From Crotalaria pallida (lineage: Eukaryota > Streptophyta > Magnoliopsida > Fabales > Fabaceae), in contig CM075651.1 in assembly GCA_037953625.1 (NCBI GenBank), positions 157,303,501-157,367,500 on the forward strand: a stretch of DNA of 64,000 nt, in the 5' to 3' direction. Made by a program: the position numbers and the translations under genes. The notes under the pieces were generated by a model. It searched no databases, was not told where the DNA came from, and saw only the letters and a list, made by a program, of their open reading frames with translations. Shown here piece by piece: positions 20,194 through 34,064 of the stretch (the first letter of the stretch is position 1; each line of letters begins with the position of its first letter).

Positions 20194-23100
20194 GAAATTA
20201 ATTTTTTTTTTAAAAAAAAACTATCGAAACAAACATAAAAATTAAGCTTAAAAACTTTAACCAATGCCAAAGATCAGACTCTTGTAGAATGATTCTCACG
20301 AAAGCATGAGATTTAATATTAAAGTGTTCTATGAGCAGCAATTGAGTGCTGGTGCACATGTCCGCCAAAAGCAAATTTTGATTCTCGACAATATAAGACT
20401 CCGAGTCTATTGAATAAGCAAAATAAATAAGATGCCGAAAGGGACCTCCATCAGAAAGTTCTCTGCTTATTTATTCTATGAACGCTTTCACGAAGCGAGG
20501 AAACCGATCACTAAAATAATGTCCACGAAAAAACAATGTGTATGCAGAATAGAATGTCTCTTGAATAAATAATTAATACTTTAATTGATCCAACGAACCT
20601 AAATAATTAGACTTTCCGCACCCACTTTTTCCCTCCTTTGATTGCTCTAGAAAGATTTTTCCTTTTCAATTATTTCTAATTCATGTTCTAGCTATCAATA
20701 GTAGAAACTCACATACCAAGTTTAGTTTTTACTTGCTCCGTAAAAAAATTGACTCAAATTTAAACAGTACAAACAACTAAATGTATTTGATGCTGTAAAA
20801 AAAAAAACAAAAAACTAAATGTGTTTGATACGCATAAATACAATGCAATTTTGGATGCTGGAGTTGATGATCTGGGACATGATTCGATTTTAGTAAAGAG
20901 AATATACTGGACATATAGTCTTATTACACTGAATGCATGGTTGGGTCAATAGCAGTGAGAACAGGCAAAGCCCAAAGAATGAGGATTGAATTGGGCAGAG
21001 GGGTGATAGTTTATTAGTTTTGTTAGGATTTGGACAAAAGTAGGTAGGAAGAAGGTGGAGGAGAAGATGGAGCACATTAATTTATGTTAGGAATAACATT
21101 TAACATGTTTTCACAAAAAGGCTAACCAAAATAAATCCAGGTTTGGAATTGTGTCAATGGGGTAATTTATAAGGAAAATTATTTTTTAACTAGTTTTACA
21201 TTGAAACAGCTTCCGTTACAAATTTACATTTACTTTTTCCAAACCTCACAAGGTGATGAGCCCACTCAAACTATATCAAATAATATCGTTACAAGTTATT
21301 TGCATTGAATCACCTTTTTTTTATTATTGAAAAAATATTAACACCCATGATGAAATTGTCTGAACCTAACCCGAATGGGTTGAGTCCAAGAAGGCTAAAA
21401 AATAAAATAAAATAAAATACAAAATATTGAACATCATTAAAGATATTTTGATTATGGCAGTAGAACTCACTACAAAATTTCGAAGTTGATTCTGCAGCTA
21501 TGTTTCAATAGTATATCATTCTTAATAAAAAAAGGAATAATCATGGATATTGTTGTTTATGTGTTCATTAAAAAAATATTCGATTGCATCCTATATAGTT
21601 AGGTGAATCCCCTCTAATCCCAAAATAGTAATAAAAATAAATAAACATGTATAATAAATATTTAAATAAAACATGTATACCAATTTTCAGTAAGTTATCT
21701 ACGGCAAAAACACTTAAATGGTGCTCTATCAAAGCTTTCTATATCATCCAAATGCATATTTCTCCTACCCCACCACTTTCTCCAACCACCAATTATTACT
21801 GGTTATTGAAGGTACAAAGCCATTCTGCTAGCCCTCTTTTGAGAATATTTTAACGATCACATAATTATTATATTTATAAAAAGAGAATTTGGAATGCAAT
21901 GCTTGTATAATTAGACGTGAAAGTTAGTTTGTCACCCATTAATAACATCACTCAAAACCTTTACACTACACCACAGTTCTTTCTTTTTCGTACCAAGTGG
22001 CATAGAGATGCCATGTGAACCTTTTAAATGGAATTTGATGGATATATATAGGACTGGCTAGTGTGTTAGGTCTCAGTTATAATTTGTGCCGTTATTAGTG
22101 TCCTTACTACCATATATGGAGGCCGTGCCCAATTACCCATATATGATAGAACTTGTCTATATAAAGATAACATTGCATTGGAAATGGTCATCTTTTTGAT
22201 TTGATGTCTCAAAGCAATTTGGTTACATGGACCAAATGCTCACAATCATTAGTGCAGACGGGAAGTTTTGCTTAGGAAATGAAAGAAACTTGTTCATCAT
22301 AGAACTTGGTCAAGGAAATTTTCTGAGGCATCCAGGACCTTTGCAGCCTTATACTATGAACAACTTTTCAAACAATGCATATAGGCACTGAGTGTTTTAA
22401 AATATTGCATTATTGGAAGCGGTTTATTTTCATGATAATAATTTCTGTAGAAAATAGTTAAAAATCATCTGGTGTCCTTGCTTTTAACAGGTAAATAATT
22501 ACAAGTATCTTACATCCTAAGACTTAGGTAACGGTAAACAGATATTGGTAAACATCTCATCATAGTTTAGAACACCATTTTAATAAAATGGATACAAAAA
22601 AAGCACTCCAATTATATGTACAAAATAAACAAACAATAATATGTACACCTGCAACAATGATGATAATATAAGGTCAGAGAAAAACCATAAGAGTCTCATG
22701 AATGTAGCTACTGTTAAACTCCTAAACATCAAGTGGATGGGGAAGGGGATGAAAACAAACATGAAATTAGCTAAAAATATGCAATGAACAAATATAATTT
22801 TGCACCAACTCCTAACTAATGTAACCTAACAATAATTTGTAACTAGACAAGGTGAAGAGAAATGTATGATACCTAGAAATCCACTTGCTGAGAAACTTCT
22901 CAACAACCAAGACAGTAGCAAAAGTTGTAGTAGTAACCACGAATAACTAAATTGGAATCAAAATTCATTAACTGCCTCAAGTGAAATTTGGCACTACCAA
23001 AGGTTAAAGAAATTCATAAAGAAGTCACAGACTACTCACAGTATATATTACATGGAGTATGTGTGTGAAGAGGATCAACTAGACAAAGCAATAAAGAGAA

Positions 23101-25650
23101 ACAAGACTTTTCAACATGGGAAACAAGTATCGAATACATATTCATGAACTAGCACAGGCAAACAAAAATTAGAAGAGCAACTAATCAAGACACATTACTA
23201 CACAAACCTCTGATTAATTGTTAAAAGAAAAAAGAAAATCATAACTTGACAAATGAAGATGACTTCATCATTGAGCTCAATAATTAATAAAAGTAAAGCA
23301 AAACAAAGTGAGAGTAGCATAAGAAATTTGCTTGCACAATAATAATACTTAAACCATATGCACAAAATAGGAGTGTACAATAGCTTTCCGAAATTAAAGT
23401 GCAGTGTTCCCACCAGTCTAGACATGTACGTACCTGTATGCACCCCTCATGGACACAAAGTTAAAATACATTAAAAAATGTTCAAGCTCATATGATCTAA
23501 CTCCAATAATTCACATTATAGGAGAACAAAACAAATGAAGGCATTAGAAAGGAATCACTATTTTACATATGCTCCCAAATCTGGGTAATGCAAAACAAAT
23601 AGCATGAACCAAATAAACTAAATGTCCCACAGTTACAACATGTCAAAGATATGCCTAGGACAAAAATAAATTGTTCAATTTTCCAACACAGCCCAGACAT
23701 GGACTTTAGATAAAGACATGGCTATTGATACTCCTATCCAGTGAAAAGCTAAACTCAATGATTACTTTCTCATTGACATCATAGGCAGTGTTGGACAGCT
23801 CAACATTATGAGACAAATGAGATCACACAACAAAAAAATAAAAGAGGTGAAGATCAAGACCCTTTTAAATGTGATTTCACATTCTCAATACCAAGACTAA
23901 AAAATATAACATTGATCTCCCAAAGATACGTATCGCCAATTTGAACATCCAACGAAAAGTGTCATCAAATAAGTCACATAGAAGTTAAAAATGTCACCAA
24001 CAGATGCAAAACTTTGTCACTACAACATTTAAAATGTTGCAAAATAAGTCCCCGAAAGAACTATACGGTGACATTTTCAAACTCGGAAACAATCGATAAC
24101 ACTTTTGGCATTTTAAACACTCTCAATATCAATTTGTTTATAAAAAAAAATAAAATAATGCTATATCAATCTGTTAATAAATTAAATTAAAAAGCAAGAA
24201 ACAAATAATGCTATACTTCATAAACTTCATGGGATCAGGATACTATACCAAAAACCACTACATAACCAAGATATTAAAAAATACAAGTTATTTTGCAATC
24301 CACATGACAATATCCACCAACAAATAAAATATGTTCAGACATCATAGATTAGGCCACAGGTGCAGGAAAAAGATAATCCAAAACATGCAATGAATAAAGA
24401 CAATCCTTCAATTGTTTATATCCATGGTCAGAAATGGTAAGGAAGCATATGACCAAAAAAAACAAGTGACACATCTACAACTTATCCTAGAACAAAGAAT
24501 AGAAAATGCTAAGCAAGCAACCCCAACATCAATAATCCTCATAAGAAGAAATAGCATACCAGGCCACAACTAGGAAATTAACATTTTAAATCAAGGTATA
24601 AGAAATTAGTTTTTATCCACCGTTTTTCCTTGCAAAACAAACCATCAATCAACCTTGATTTTAACTATAAATATTGAGAAGGAGTTTTAAATGTTAGATT
24701 ACTAGATAAAAGGGCAGCAGGCAAAGCCTATTTTCAGAATTCCAAACAATAATTAAAAAAAAATAAGAGTAGCCCTTGTCTTCATGAATACAGAAACTTT
24801 GCAGGCTGTTTAGGCATAAGAGAGAGATGTATTATGACCAATAAACTAGGATGAAAGAGACAGCCATGTATAACGATGGTGACATTACAACCACTTCTCT
24901 TGCCTGAGTCTAAAGCAGCAACTATCAGTAAACTCACATTTATTTACTTTGGTCTACACAAATTTAAAACCAATTTAGAACATACAAGAGGCGAAAAGAT
25001 AATACGCATGGAAATAGCATATTCTACCTAAGTAAACTATAGGACCCATACCAAAATACTACGTACGTATGGAGAGCTAAAAAATGTAACTGGCAGAAGG
25101 GCAGAAAGGACAGCAAAAACAATAAGCATAAAATAATAATATTTAAAAATTCATTAGTATCATATACTGTACACTTTCACCTTTGACAATTTAAAATTCC
25201 AAACAATAATAGAAATATAAAGGAGAGGAAAGTGCAAAACAAAAGCCATAAGCTTCAAAACAAGCAAAGAATTATTATAATCAATAATCAATAATGATAA
25301 TTATTACTTAAAACAGTGAGTCAATTAAAACAAAGATTTATCCACCTCTTGGTTTCCATGTTCAGCTAATTTGGAACATGAACTTTTCTCTAACAGTTAG
25401 ATGATGAGGCACCTTTGTCATTCAATCATCAACTCATGCAATGACAAGTGCAAATAGGGAGAGAGAAAGAATAGAACCAAAAATTAAGTTGAAACTTTGC
25501 AGAAAGAGTGACATGCAAAAAAGATACAAGCTAGTTCTCTAGAAGAAAATTATTAGACTAAAACCCCCTCTCTCAAATATATTTAGCATAAGAAGAGAAT
25601 TTAGCCTACATGGTCAAACTCCAAGCCCAAGTATTGCTGGGAAGGAAAGT
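20194..25650. other. Long non-coding stretch downstream of the SHI-family gene
   Basis: About 5.4 kb, AT-rich, with no supported gene. Small frames (20890-21075 minus, 21647-21853 plus, 22580-22762 minus, 23198-23443 minus) show no motif or splice partner. Sequence from about 22.5 kb to 25.6 kb is less repetitive and could contain an unrecognised non-coding transcript. The part near 25540-25650 should be the 3' UTR of the gene ending at 25651. Confidence 0.4.
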
Positions 25651-27487
25651 TCAATTTATTGGATTACCATAGGTTGAACCTCCAAGTAATCCCCCACCAT
25701 AAACATCAGAAGGATCCATCATTGGGGATGAAGATGAAACCCCATTCCTCCCGCTTCCGCCGCTTGCATTTCCACCACCACCACCACCCAAATGCAACTC
25801 AGAAAGATTAGGATAAACATCTCTATTCTCAAGCCCTTGATCATAAAGAAACCCTTTAAACACATGGCCATTAATCTTCACAACAGCTTGATAAGCATAC
25901 TCATCTTCTCCACCTTCCACTGCAGTCACTTTAACACACTTGAACACTGCCGGTGCACGTATCTGACCAGGCAATGGCTCTTTGATACCCGCATCTGCCC
26001 ACAATAATTCCAACCACAACCCAAGTCAAATGCCAACAACATAAAACAACCTATGCACATTCTTCAAATCCTAAAAACCCCATTAAAACATTAACATGAA
26101 AGAAACATACATGTGAATGTTTATGTCATTATTAAAAGTTTCAACTTTTTATTTAATTAAAAAATAACTACCCACCAATGAAATACCAGTACTGGATAGG
26201 TCCCAATCCCATGCCTAAGAAACTGATGGGCTCCAACAATTTATGCAAATTTTTTAAAACATTAGCATGAAAGAAACATGATGTAAATGCTTACACTCCT
26301 TCATAGTAGAACCTTGATAGATAGATACTAGAGTATTTCAAGTCTTATTAATTTCATGTAAATGTTTTCAAAATTTTTATATTCTCTAAAAACAAAAAAA
26401 AAAAAAACCTACGCACCACCAATGAAATGCTTGATAAGTTATAAGCCTTTATAAAAAAGGAATGGAAGTTATGAATTATGAAAGCAGAAACAAACTAACC
26501 TTGATGGCTAGAACTAGTGTCAAAGCTTCGAGGAGGAGTGGTGTTAGAAGTGGAAGTATGAGAAGTAGTAGTCGTGTGAGAAGAAATGAGCTTAGGTTTC
26601 TTAGCACCAGAAGTGGAAGCAGTAGAACCACCACTACCACCAGCACCGGCAGCAACCGCTTGCATAAGCTGGCGTTCTCTGCGTCGTGCAGCTGGAACCC
26701 ACGTGCTCTTCACGTGAGTAGGGCAATCATAACCTCTACTCTTACAACAAGTCCTACACCTTCTGTTTGAACAATCTTTCTTCGCTTGGTTCCCACAATC
26801 TTGACACGTCGTCGTTCCACCACTGCTAGTCCCCGAAGCAGTCACCGTTACACCACCACCACCACCACCATCGCCACCGCTACCAGTGACGTAGTTTTCA
26901 TGACCAGTATTCACATTGTTGTTGTTGGTTGTCTTTAAGTAATGGTGATGAGGCTGCTGATCTTGCCAAAACTGAATTCCCTGAATTGCCCCCCCGGTGC
27001 TGCCACGGTTACGGTTACTCATCATGGCTTCGCCGTCGAGGCAAGGGGTTGCAGCGAGGAGAGGGATGATGCCGACACCGAGTGCAGTGGCGGGGTTAGA
27101 GTTACCACCGTTGTTGTTGTTATGGTTGAGGGAGTGATGGTGAGGATCGGAGGAGAAGTGGGGTTGTTCATGGTGGTGGTGGTGATGGTGGTGGTAGGAA
27201 GCGGGTGTCACGACGAAGAGGTCACGGAGACCAACCATGCCCATCTCCGGTGGAGCGAGGTTGTAATTGATGGACCTGGTTGGGGCACCGGAGAAGATTC
27301 CTCCTCCTCCTCCACCTCCGGTGGTGGGTCCGGTGGCATTGAAGCCGAGGGATAAGTCGTCTGGTGGGGCGATGGCGGAGCGGTTAGCGGTGGAGGAAGA
27401 TGTCGCTGCCCAGTCAGCAAAAGCTCCACCACCACCACCGCCACCGCCGCCGCCAGAATCTGAAGCCAACCTCCTTGTCGTAGCCAC
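25651..27487 (-). CDS. LRP1: SHI/STY-family zinc-finger transcription factor (LRP1-like)
   Basis: Two exons are seen: 27487..26500 and 25994..25651, joined CAAG|GTTAGT to TGGGCAG in phase, about 443 residues. The family-defining zinc finger CX2CX7CX4CX2C2X6C is intact at 228-255 (CQDCGNQAKKDC..., CRTCCKSRGYDC), followed by PTHVKSTWVPAARRRERQ. The IGGH-type domain at about 345-382 reads INGHVFKGFLYDQG. MGMVGLRDLFVVTP at 82 followed by a His8 run and ALGVGIIPLL matches the LRP1 subgroup. Such proteins bind DNA and act in auxin synthesis and lateral root or organ development (family knowledge). Start: codon 27487 is GTG, and a TTTCAG acceptor lies just upstream, so the true ATG is either in an unseen upstream exon or is Met82 (27244), giving 362 residues. 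DDLSLGFNA upstream of Met82 looks conserved, which favours the longer form. Poly-Gly and Ser/Thr tracts are frequent. Confidence 0.93.
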
Positions 27488-28730
27488 AACTGCTGAAACG
27501 GAAAGTGTTTGATTAATATTAAATCAAAACACGGATAACCAAAAATATTATTTTTATTTCAAAATAATCCCGATTCGATTCAAGAGTTAGCGTTAAATAT
27601 AAATAGTATAGTGTTGTTTTGTTTGACAAAGGTGGGTAGATGGATCTAGTGACGATGAGATTGGAATGGAAGGTAAATCTATGTAGGAGTATCTAATGCG
27701 GGTGTTATTCATGTAATGTAATGTAAGGGTCTTTCTCTTTCTTTCACTGTATCTATCTATCTATCAAACTCTCTGCTGCAGCAAGGATATCAGAGAGAAA
27801 GAAATCCAAGGGAGAATAGAAAAAGAAAAAAGGGAAGGTTGGTTTTTGAGAGAATGAGTGAGTGAGAAAGAGAGAGAGAGAGAGAGATCTGTTGGTTTGT
27901 TGGGGGGTGGGGTGAGGTGGGACTTGCTTGGATTTTCTTTTCTTTCTTTTTTCTTTCTTTTTCTTTCTTTCTTCTCTGCTGCTGCTGCTGTTGCTGTTGC
28001 TGCTGATTCTGCTTCTTCTGATGCTTCTGCTTCTGCTGCTTTGCTGCAATTGTGGCTACTACTACTACTGTCACTTTGGCTTTATCCACAGGAAGGAAAA
28101 AAGGGTTTGGTGTTTTTATGAGTGTTCTGAGGGAGTGCAGAAGGGGGGGAGCAGTGAATAACCAAAATATTGCAATAACGACCTTTCCTTCAATTCCTTT
28201 TTCTCACTACTAGCTAGCTGCTGCTGCTGCTACCGTGTGAGTGAATGAATGAATGAATGTATGTATGTGAACTAGTATTTTGTTATTGTTGTTGTTTTTG
28301 CTGCTGTCTACCTTTCTCTTTCTCATTACCATCACTCTCTCACTATCATCATCATCATCTTCTTCTTCTTCTTCTTCTTCCTTACTTCTTAACTCAGCTT
28401 TTCCATTTTTAACTCCCTCACTCCCAAAACAAAAAAACTAGACTACTTTCCTTTCTTTTTCTCTCTTATTATTTGGCTTCCTTGCTTACTAGTAGAAAGC
28501 GAAATAGCTTACCTTTCTCTCTCTCTTTCTCTCTCCAATTATCAGTGTGATAAGTAGGAGAGTCTCAGAGAGAATCGAAGAAAGAGCATAAAGACTTTTG
28601 TTCTCTAGTTTTTGTAATTTTACGGGCCTTATTATAAAAAAACGCACATGACGCCACTCATTTTTTTGCTTGTGGGCTCTCTCTGCTCGGCGCGTCTCCG
28701 CGCGTGCTACATTTCTCACCCCATAAAAAA
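27488..28730 (-). promoter_or_regulatory. Leader and promoter-proximal region of the LRP1-like gene
   Basis: Pyrimidine/purine tracts dominate: (CT)n at about 27869-27887, CAG-rich triplets at 27975-28050, (GAAT)n at 28242-28258, (TTC)n at 28363-28380. Read on the minus strand they form a long GA- and CAG-rich leader. Mirrored frames here (27753-28121, both strands) are simple-sequence artefacts. A TTTCAG acceptor near 27494 implies at least one leader or N-terminal intron. No TATA box can be fixed with confidence. Confidence 0.45.
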
Positions 28731-29174
28731 CTTAGGGCAGGGCAGAGCTTACATATCCTCCTATACCTAGAGTAAAGGGTAATTTGCATTCTCCAAACAA
28801 AATTCATCAGCATAAACTTTAAATTTTCAGTCTTTATTATGAGTCAATTTTGATTGAATTACACATATTAATAATTAATAATTAATAATTAATAATAAAA
28901 TTAGTTAAAATTAATTTAGTTTTTATATTTTTTATATAAATATTATAATAATATTATAGTAATTGATGAGTATTTGATTACCGTACTCCGTAGCCAATAG
29001 TTTTGAAATTAATATTTTTTTTAATTTTCTAACACAATTGATTTATTTAATTAGTAGCATTCAATAAAGATAAATAAAATAACAACATAATTAATGCTAC
29101 ATATAAAATATAAAGTGCTTCATGATAAAAACTACTGCTCCATAAGAAAAGCTTCTAAAATTATGACTTAGTAT
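28731..29174. other. AT-rich spacer with (TAATAAT) tract
   Basis: Very AT-rich, including ATTAATAATTAATAATTAAT at about 28867-28900. No gene is seen. Confidence 0.5.
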
Positions 29175-29413
29175 TACTCCCTCCGATCCTATTTATAAGA
29201 TTTCTTCTCAATTTTCAATAGCATTTAATTACTACTTTCCACAAACATCCCTATTAAGTCAACACTTTTTAGAGTTCCATAATAATTATATGGGTAGTTT
29301 TGAAAAAGTATATCAAATTTTCACATTTTTAATGTTACTAACAAATTTATCCACTTTCCTTGGTGGGAGTGAAAAACCCAAAAAGTGTTTTATAAATAGG
29401 ACCGGAGGGAGTA
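29175..29413. mobile_element. Stowaway-like MITE, family B
   Basis: Ends TACTCCCTCCGATCC / GGACCGGAGGGAGTA with TA flanks, 239 bp. The interior contains AGTCAACACTTTTTAGAG and GGGTAGTTTTGAAAAAGTAT, in family B reverse orientation. Confidence 0.85.
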
Positions 29414-30240
29414 TAAGAATATGAAAGAGTGGTAACTTGTGCTTTAATTCAATTGTTTTCTCAACCTTAGCATTTAAAATGATAATAAAAATCTCAAACT
29501 AAATATTTTTATTGAAAAATGAATATAATATTATTTTATGTTTGAAAAAATGGACGGTGCATTGACGGTGTAATAATTCTTTAAACCGTTAGCACATCAT
29601 CCATCATTCATATGTTATTAAACATTAACTTTTGACTATAGTAAAACATATGAACGGTAGATCATGAACTAACTGTGTAGAAAAAACTTTATAGCGTCAC
29701 TGTACTTCGATTAATCTCTATTTTTTCAATGTTGTTATTTAAGTTTTTATAAGTTTAAAAAATTAATTTAATTTGATAAGATAAAAATTTAATTACTTGT
29801 CTTTTGAAAATATAATATTCCACTTGCTTTTTTTTTTCAAGATGCAGGATGTATAATAAAGGGAAAGATAGGGTAAAAAAATAGAAAGAAGTAATTGGTG
29901 ATAGATGTAAAAGGAAAAAATAAAAATAAAATATTCTTGTATTTAGGAAAGGAAATATTATATTAATAATATTTAATAAATAATAAATTTTATAAAAATA
30001 ATTAATACCATCTTAAATTAAAATAAAAACCTACAATAAAAAAATATAAAATAGCATTAAATTGGAGGACGCGTCAACACCTTGTTGGCTTGTTCAGTCT
30101 CAGACAAAACAGCGCGTGAAGGTAACGCGAGAGCACTTATGTCAATTTGTTGTTATTAAATTTTCGGGAAAAAGACACTGTTAATATCGTTGAGTAGCAT
30201 TCAGCTATACACTATCGTCTACTAGTAGACCCTTACTTCC
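29414..30240. other. AT-rich spacer with a single hairpin-MITE remnant
   Basis: A sequence at about 29555-29720 (GCATTGACGGTGTAATAAT...) resembles the hairpin units tandemly repeated at 40.7-41.4 kb. Otherwise AT-rich with no gene. Confidence 0.45.
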
Positions 30241-30553
30241 TACTCTAATCCGATTCTATATTTAGGACATACTTAACTGTATTTCGTGGACTAAGAGAAT
30301 TGGTTAATTTTGTGAATTTTATGAAAATATATTGTAACATTATAATTTCACCCTCTGCACTTTACTTTGAAAGTTCACATTCATTAATGAATAACAAAAA
30401 AACATAGTTAGTCAAAACATTTAAAAAGAACAAAAAAAAAAGAAAAAAAAAACAATTAATGATTCATATGAAATATAAAGTGCTATATATATATATATAT
30501 ATGATCAAAAATTTATTCTAGAAGGTACCCTATATATAGGACCAAATAGAGTA
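30241..30553. mobile_element. Degenerate Stowaway-like MITE, family A
   Basis: Ends TACTCTAATCCGATTC / GGACCAAATAGAGTA are decayed, but the interior (GAAAATATATTGTAACATTA; ATTCATTAATGAATAACAAA) matches family A. It contains a (TA)n expansion at about 30483-30502. Confidence 0.7.
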
Positions 30554-30995
30554 TTTATAAAACATTTTTACTAATTTCAAAATAGGTGGAGATGCTTATT
30601 ATTCTCAAAATAATTAAAAAATATATTAAAATTTTATTTATATTACGAAGTTAAATATAATTTAGATTAATACAATTATTATTATGAAAAAAATAAAAGG
30701 ATTTCTTGGAATATCAAATATAAAATATAATTATTAAGGATATATTTGAGTAGATTTTTTTAATGTTATCGAAATATTATGACATGACTTATATTTAAGA
30801 ATAAATAAATATTCTAAAAAGTGAATTAGAAATAAGGATGAATCGAGTATAATTTATGGTATCAATAATAGGAGTACTTTTTAATCTTTCCATTTCAAAG
30901 ATGATATTTTTTATAAGCATAAATTTTTATTTTTTATTTTTTTTTACAGGTGTAGGAAAAGGAAAATTAAATTCACCTAATGCTAACATCTAAAT
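30554..30995. other. AT-rich spacer
   Basis: Nothing recognised. Confidence 0.5.
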
Positions 30996-31961
30996 AATGG
31001 TGTAAGTGATTTGGTCTGAGACCGCGAGAGCGATCGGATCAAACCGGACCGGACCAAAAAATACAGTTCGGTCTGGTCTCATGATCCAATCTGCTCTTAA
31101 AATTTTTGGATCATTGTTACATGATCCGATCCACGGTCTTAATATTATTGAGATCGAGACCGCTCAGATCGGATCAGATCGTATACATAGTCCAGGGTCT
31201 CTTTTTTATTATCAATTTGCTACTCTGTGCTTAATATATATTATTATTATTATTATTTTTAAAGTAGTTAACTTAACTACGGTGCTTAATATATAGTACA
31301 ATTTTTATTATCAATTTGGTGCTTGATATACAATTCTTTGTTCTAGTGGGGTTTACATAACAATGATGATACATGACATTTATGAAATGAAGTAGCCTTT
31401 GTCTTCCATTCTCGATGTGTGTTACAAAAAGCACAAGTTCAATCTCTTGCTGCGCTAATATTTGTTGTTCTGATAGCTGGCATTTTTTTATTGGGTGAAT
31501 GATAACTGGATGTTAAATTACTTTGAAAACAAATGGCACTAAAATGAAAATGAACACGATGCAAATTTTTTTAATTTTTGTTTGTTGGAATCAGGTGCAA
31601 GATTTATTATTTTATTATGGATTTTCTTAGGGCTGAGGATAAGCACCTTAATCTAGACTTGTTTTCTTGAAAAAATAAAAATATAAAGTTTTATCTCTCC
31701 TAAATACACTATTTTCTATAAAACTTAACTACTTTTGGACTCTTATCCTTAGCCCTTAGGGCTAAGGTTAAGCAAACCCATTAATATCAAGTAATTATGG
31801 TCTAAATAGTTAGGACTGGACCATTTATAAATGGTCTGATCCGATTCGATCTTTGTACATAAAAAAAATGTTTGGATCAAACTAGACAGGATCATGTAAA
31901 TTTAATTGGTCTCATCCCTAATGTCCATCAAAGATCGGACCGGACCGGGCCATTACACCTT
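30996..31961. mobile_element. hAT-like element rich in GGACCGGACC / GATCGGATC
   Basis: Ends AATGGTGTAA / TTACACCTT are imperfect inverted repeats, with ACATCT on both sides (six of a possible eight bases). Inside each end are dense GGACCGGACC and GATCCGATC words in opposite orientation (31020-31190 and 31800-31950), the same architecture as the 18401 MITE. The 970-bp length suggests a secondary insertion or expansion of the core. Coding frames such as 31006-31296 are made of the repeats. Confidence 0.6.
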
Positions 31962-34056
31962 ACATCTTGGGATCAAGATCGAATCCAAAACTTATAACTC
32001 TTGAGTCTTAAGACTCGATACATAACCACTTGGGTTACACCCACTTGACTTGTCATTTCAAAGATGATGTGGTTCAAAGTTTTGTACAAGGAATAAAAAG
32101 TGACAAGATAATATAAAAATTTAGAATATTTCAATTATAATACTCTTATATAATCATTATTAGAAAAAGAAAAAAATAAGGTAAAAAAGGGGTTGCATTG
32201 TGCTAAATAATGATATTGTGATTTTAAAAAAAATATTAATTATAATTGGGTTTATAAAACAAATTCTTTAAAAAAAAAAGTTAGTAAAACAAAAGTATAT
32301 ATTAAAAAGGGGAAAGAAAAACGACAATTGCATCATTTTTCTAGATTCGATTGCTAGATTCATTTGCAAGAAGTGAGATTAGAACTATATTCCAGGAAAT
32401 TAATCTTTGATTTATTTAAATTTCTTCCCTTATAGGCATCTAATATACATGTATCAAATGGAATTCGATCAGCACTACGATTGTTAGTTTGGGATGAATG
32501 TTTATTCCAGTGATTAAAAAGATGGTTGTTTTAAACAAAATATGCTTTAAGTTTAATATGATTTTGTCAAATTCGCTTATTGTGATTTTTTTTTTTTTTT
32601 TGACAAAATGCTTGTTCATAGTCATAGTTCTAACATTTTGGCTTTGTGATCTTCAATGTAAAGCAGCAAGCAGGTCATCAATTGTTAGAATAATGGCTAG
32701 ATTCATACTCCTCATTTTTAGTTAGTTTTTAGGTTTTTTTTTTATGCTGAAGTTAGTTTTTAGTTTTTATATTCGATAATTATTTTCTCACTAACAAATA
32801 CTCTCTCCGGCTCGAATTATAAGTAAATCTAACTATTTCTACGTTTATTAAGGAGGTTTATTGATTGTATTTAATTTTTTCAAATTTAATTAAGTTTTTA
32901 GAATAGTCATATCTTTTGACAGTGCGGGACATGGGTGCTCATACTAAATTTTTTAAGAAGGCCATAGGTCAAATTTAAATAAATAAATAAATATTTACGA
33001 TTTCAATACAAGGCAACAGGTCTATTATTTTTTTTTTCCTTTGCATATTTTTCAGTACATGGCAATCGGGAAAAGTTCGTTTTTGTTTTTCATATTTTTC
33101 TGTAAATAATCTCTTTAAATTTATGAGATATAAATTTGGTTGTTTCTCGCCTAATGTTCTAGCCGTTTTTGCTTTATGGTTCATGATGATTCTGTTTTTG
33201 ACCGTTGGAAACTCGACAAAACAGTAGAGTGATAGGCTATATAAAGAGCCTTTGTGTACCCTTTCACGTGCAACACGCGGAAACAAATTCTTCATTCTCT
33301 ACTCTTTTCGGAACCATCTTCATTCTTTATGAAATTCTAAGTTATCAACCCTGAGTGTACAGGTTCGTGAGCTGCTATGCTAAGGTTGAGAGCAAATCAT
33401 GTGATAACATTGCACATGACAAATTATTCATCGACACAACTATTATCAACATTATAAAAAGGGATTTTTTTTGGGGGGGGGGGGGGGGGGTAGAGTTAAA
33501 ATCTCGTTCAAAACATAGTAAAGTAAATTTGAGTTATACACCCTTAGTAAAACAACATTTTGAGTCTTCAAAAATAAAATAACCACTAAATAAATTCTTA
33601 AAAAAAATTAATTAACCATCACGTATGGTAAATTTTAACTTTACAACTTTTAGAGATTTATTTTTTTAAGAACTAAACAAATTACACATGAAATAATGTG
33701 AATTGCTGGTTTTCTAATTATTATTGTTGCGAAAAATAAAACCTCAAAGCACAAAAGAAAAGAAAATCGTATATATCTAAAAATTTCTGATTTTGTAATT
33801 ATTATTATTATTGTTATTATTATGAATGAAAAGGAAGTGTTACAGGAACATATATCTTTTCTTTATCCATAAAAAAAATTGTACAAATGAAGCTTTTATA
33901 TCCATCTTTTTTACTTGAAATTCAATCTTATTTCAATACTCTCTCATCGACAGTTGGAATTTCCTACTCATTGAAAGCTGCATTGGCAATTTAGTCCATT
34001 TTATTAAAAAAATCATTTAACTATTGATGTGACTAATGGAATGTCACAATATCATC
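31962..34056. other. AT-rich spacer with MITE fragment and poly-G run
   Basis: A truncated family D MITE starts TACTCTCTCCGGCTCGAATT at 32799 and fades near 32900. A run of about 18 G occurs at 33473-33490. The minus-strand frame 32975-33295 has no recognisable motif. No gene is supported. Confidence 0.45.
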
Positions 34057-34064
34057 ATGCACGT

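Noticed and set aside
26462..27512. Plus-strand frames opposite the LRP1-like gene (26462-26770, 26942-27355, 27267-27512)
   Set aside because: They are shadows of the GC-rich minus-strand exon, which has a recognised zinc finger and IGGH-type domain.
27753..28161. Gln/Lys-rich minus-strand and Leu-rich plus-strand frames
   Set aside because: Both are products of CAG, GAA and CT simple repeats in the leader; the minus frame begins at GTG and has no homologous look.
31006..31296. 96-codon plus-strand frame
   Set aside because: Built from GATCGGATC-type subterminal repeats of the hAT-like element.
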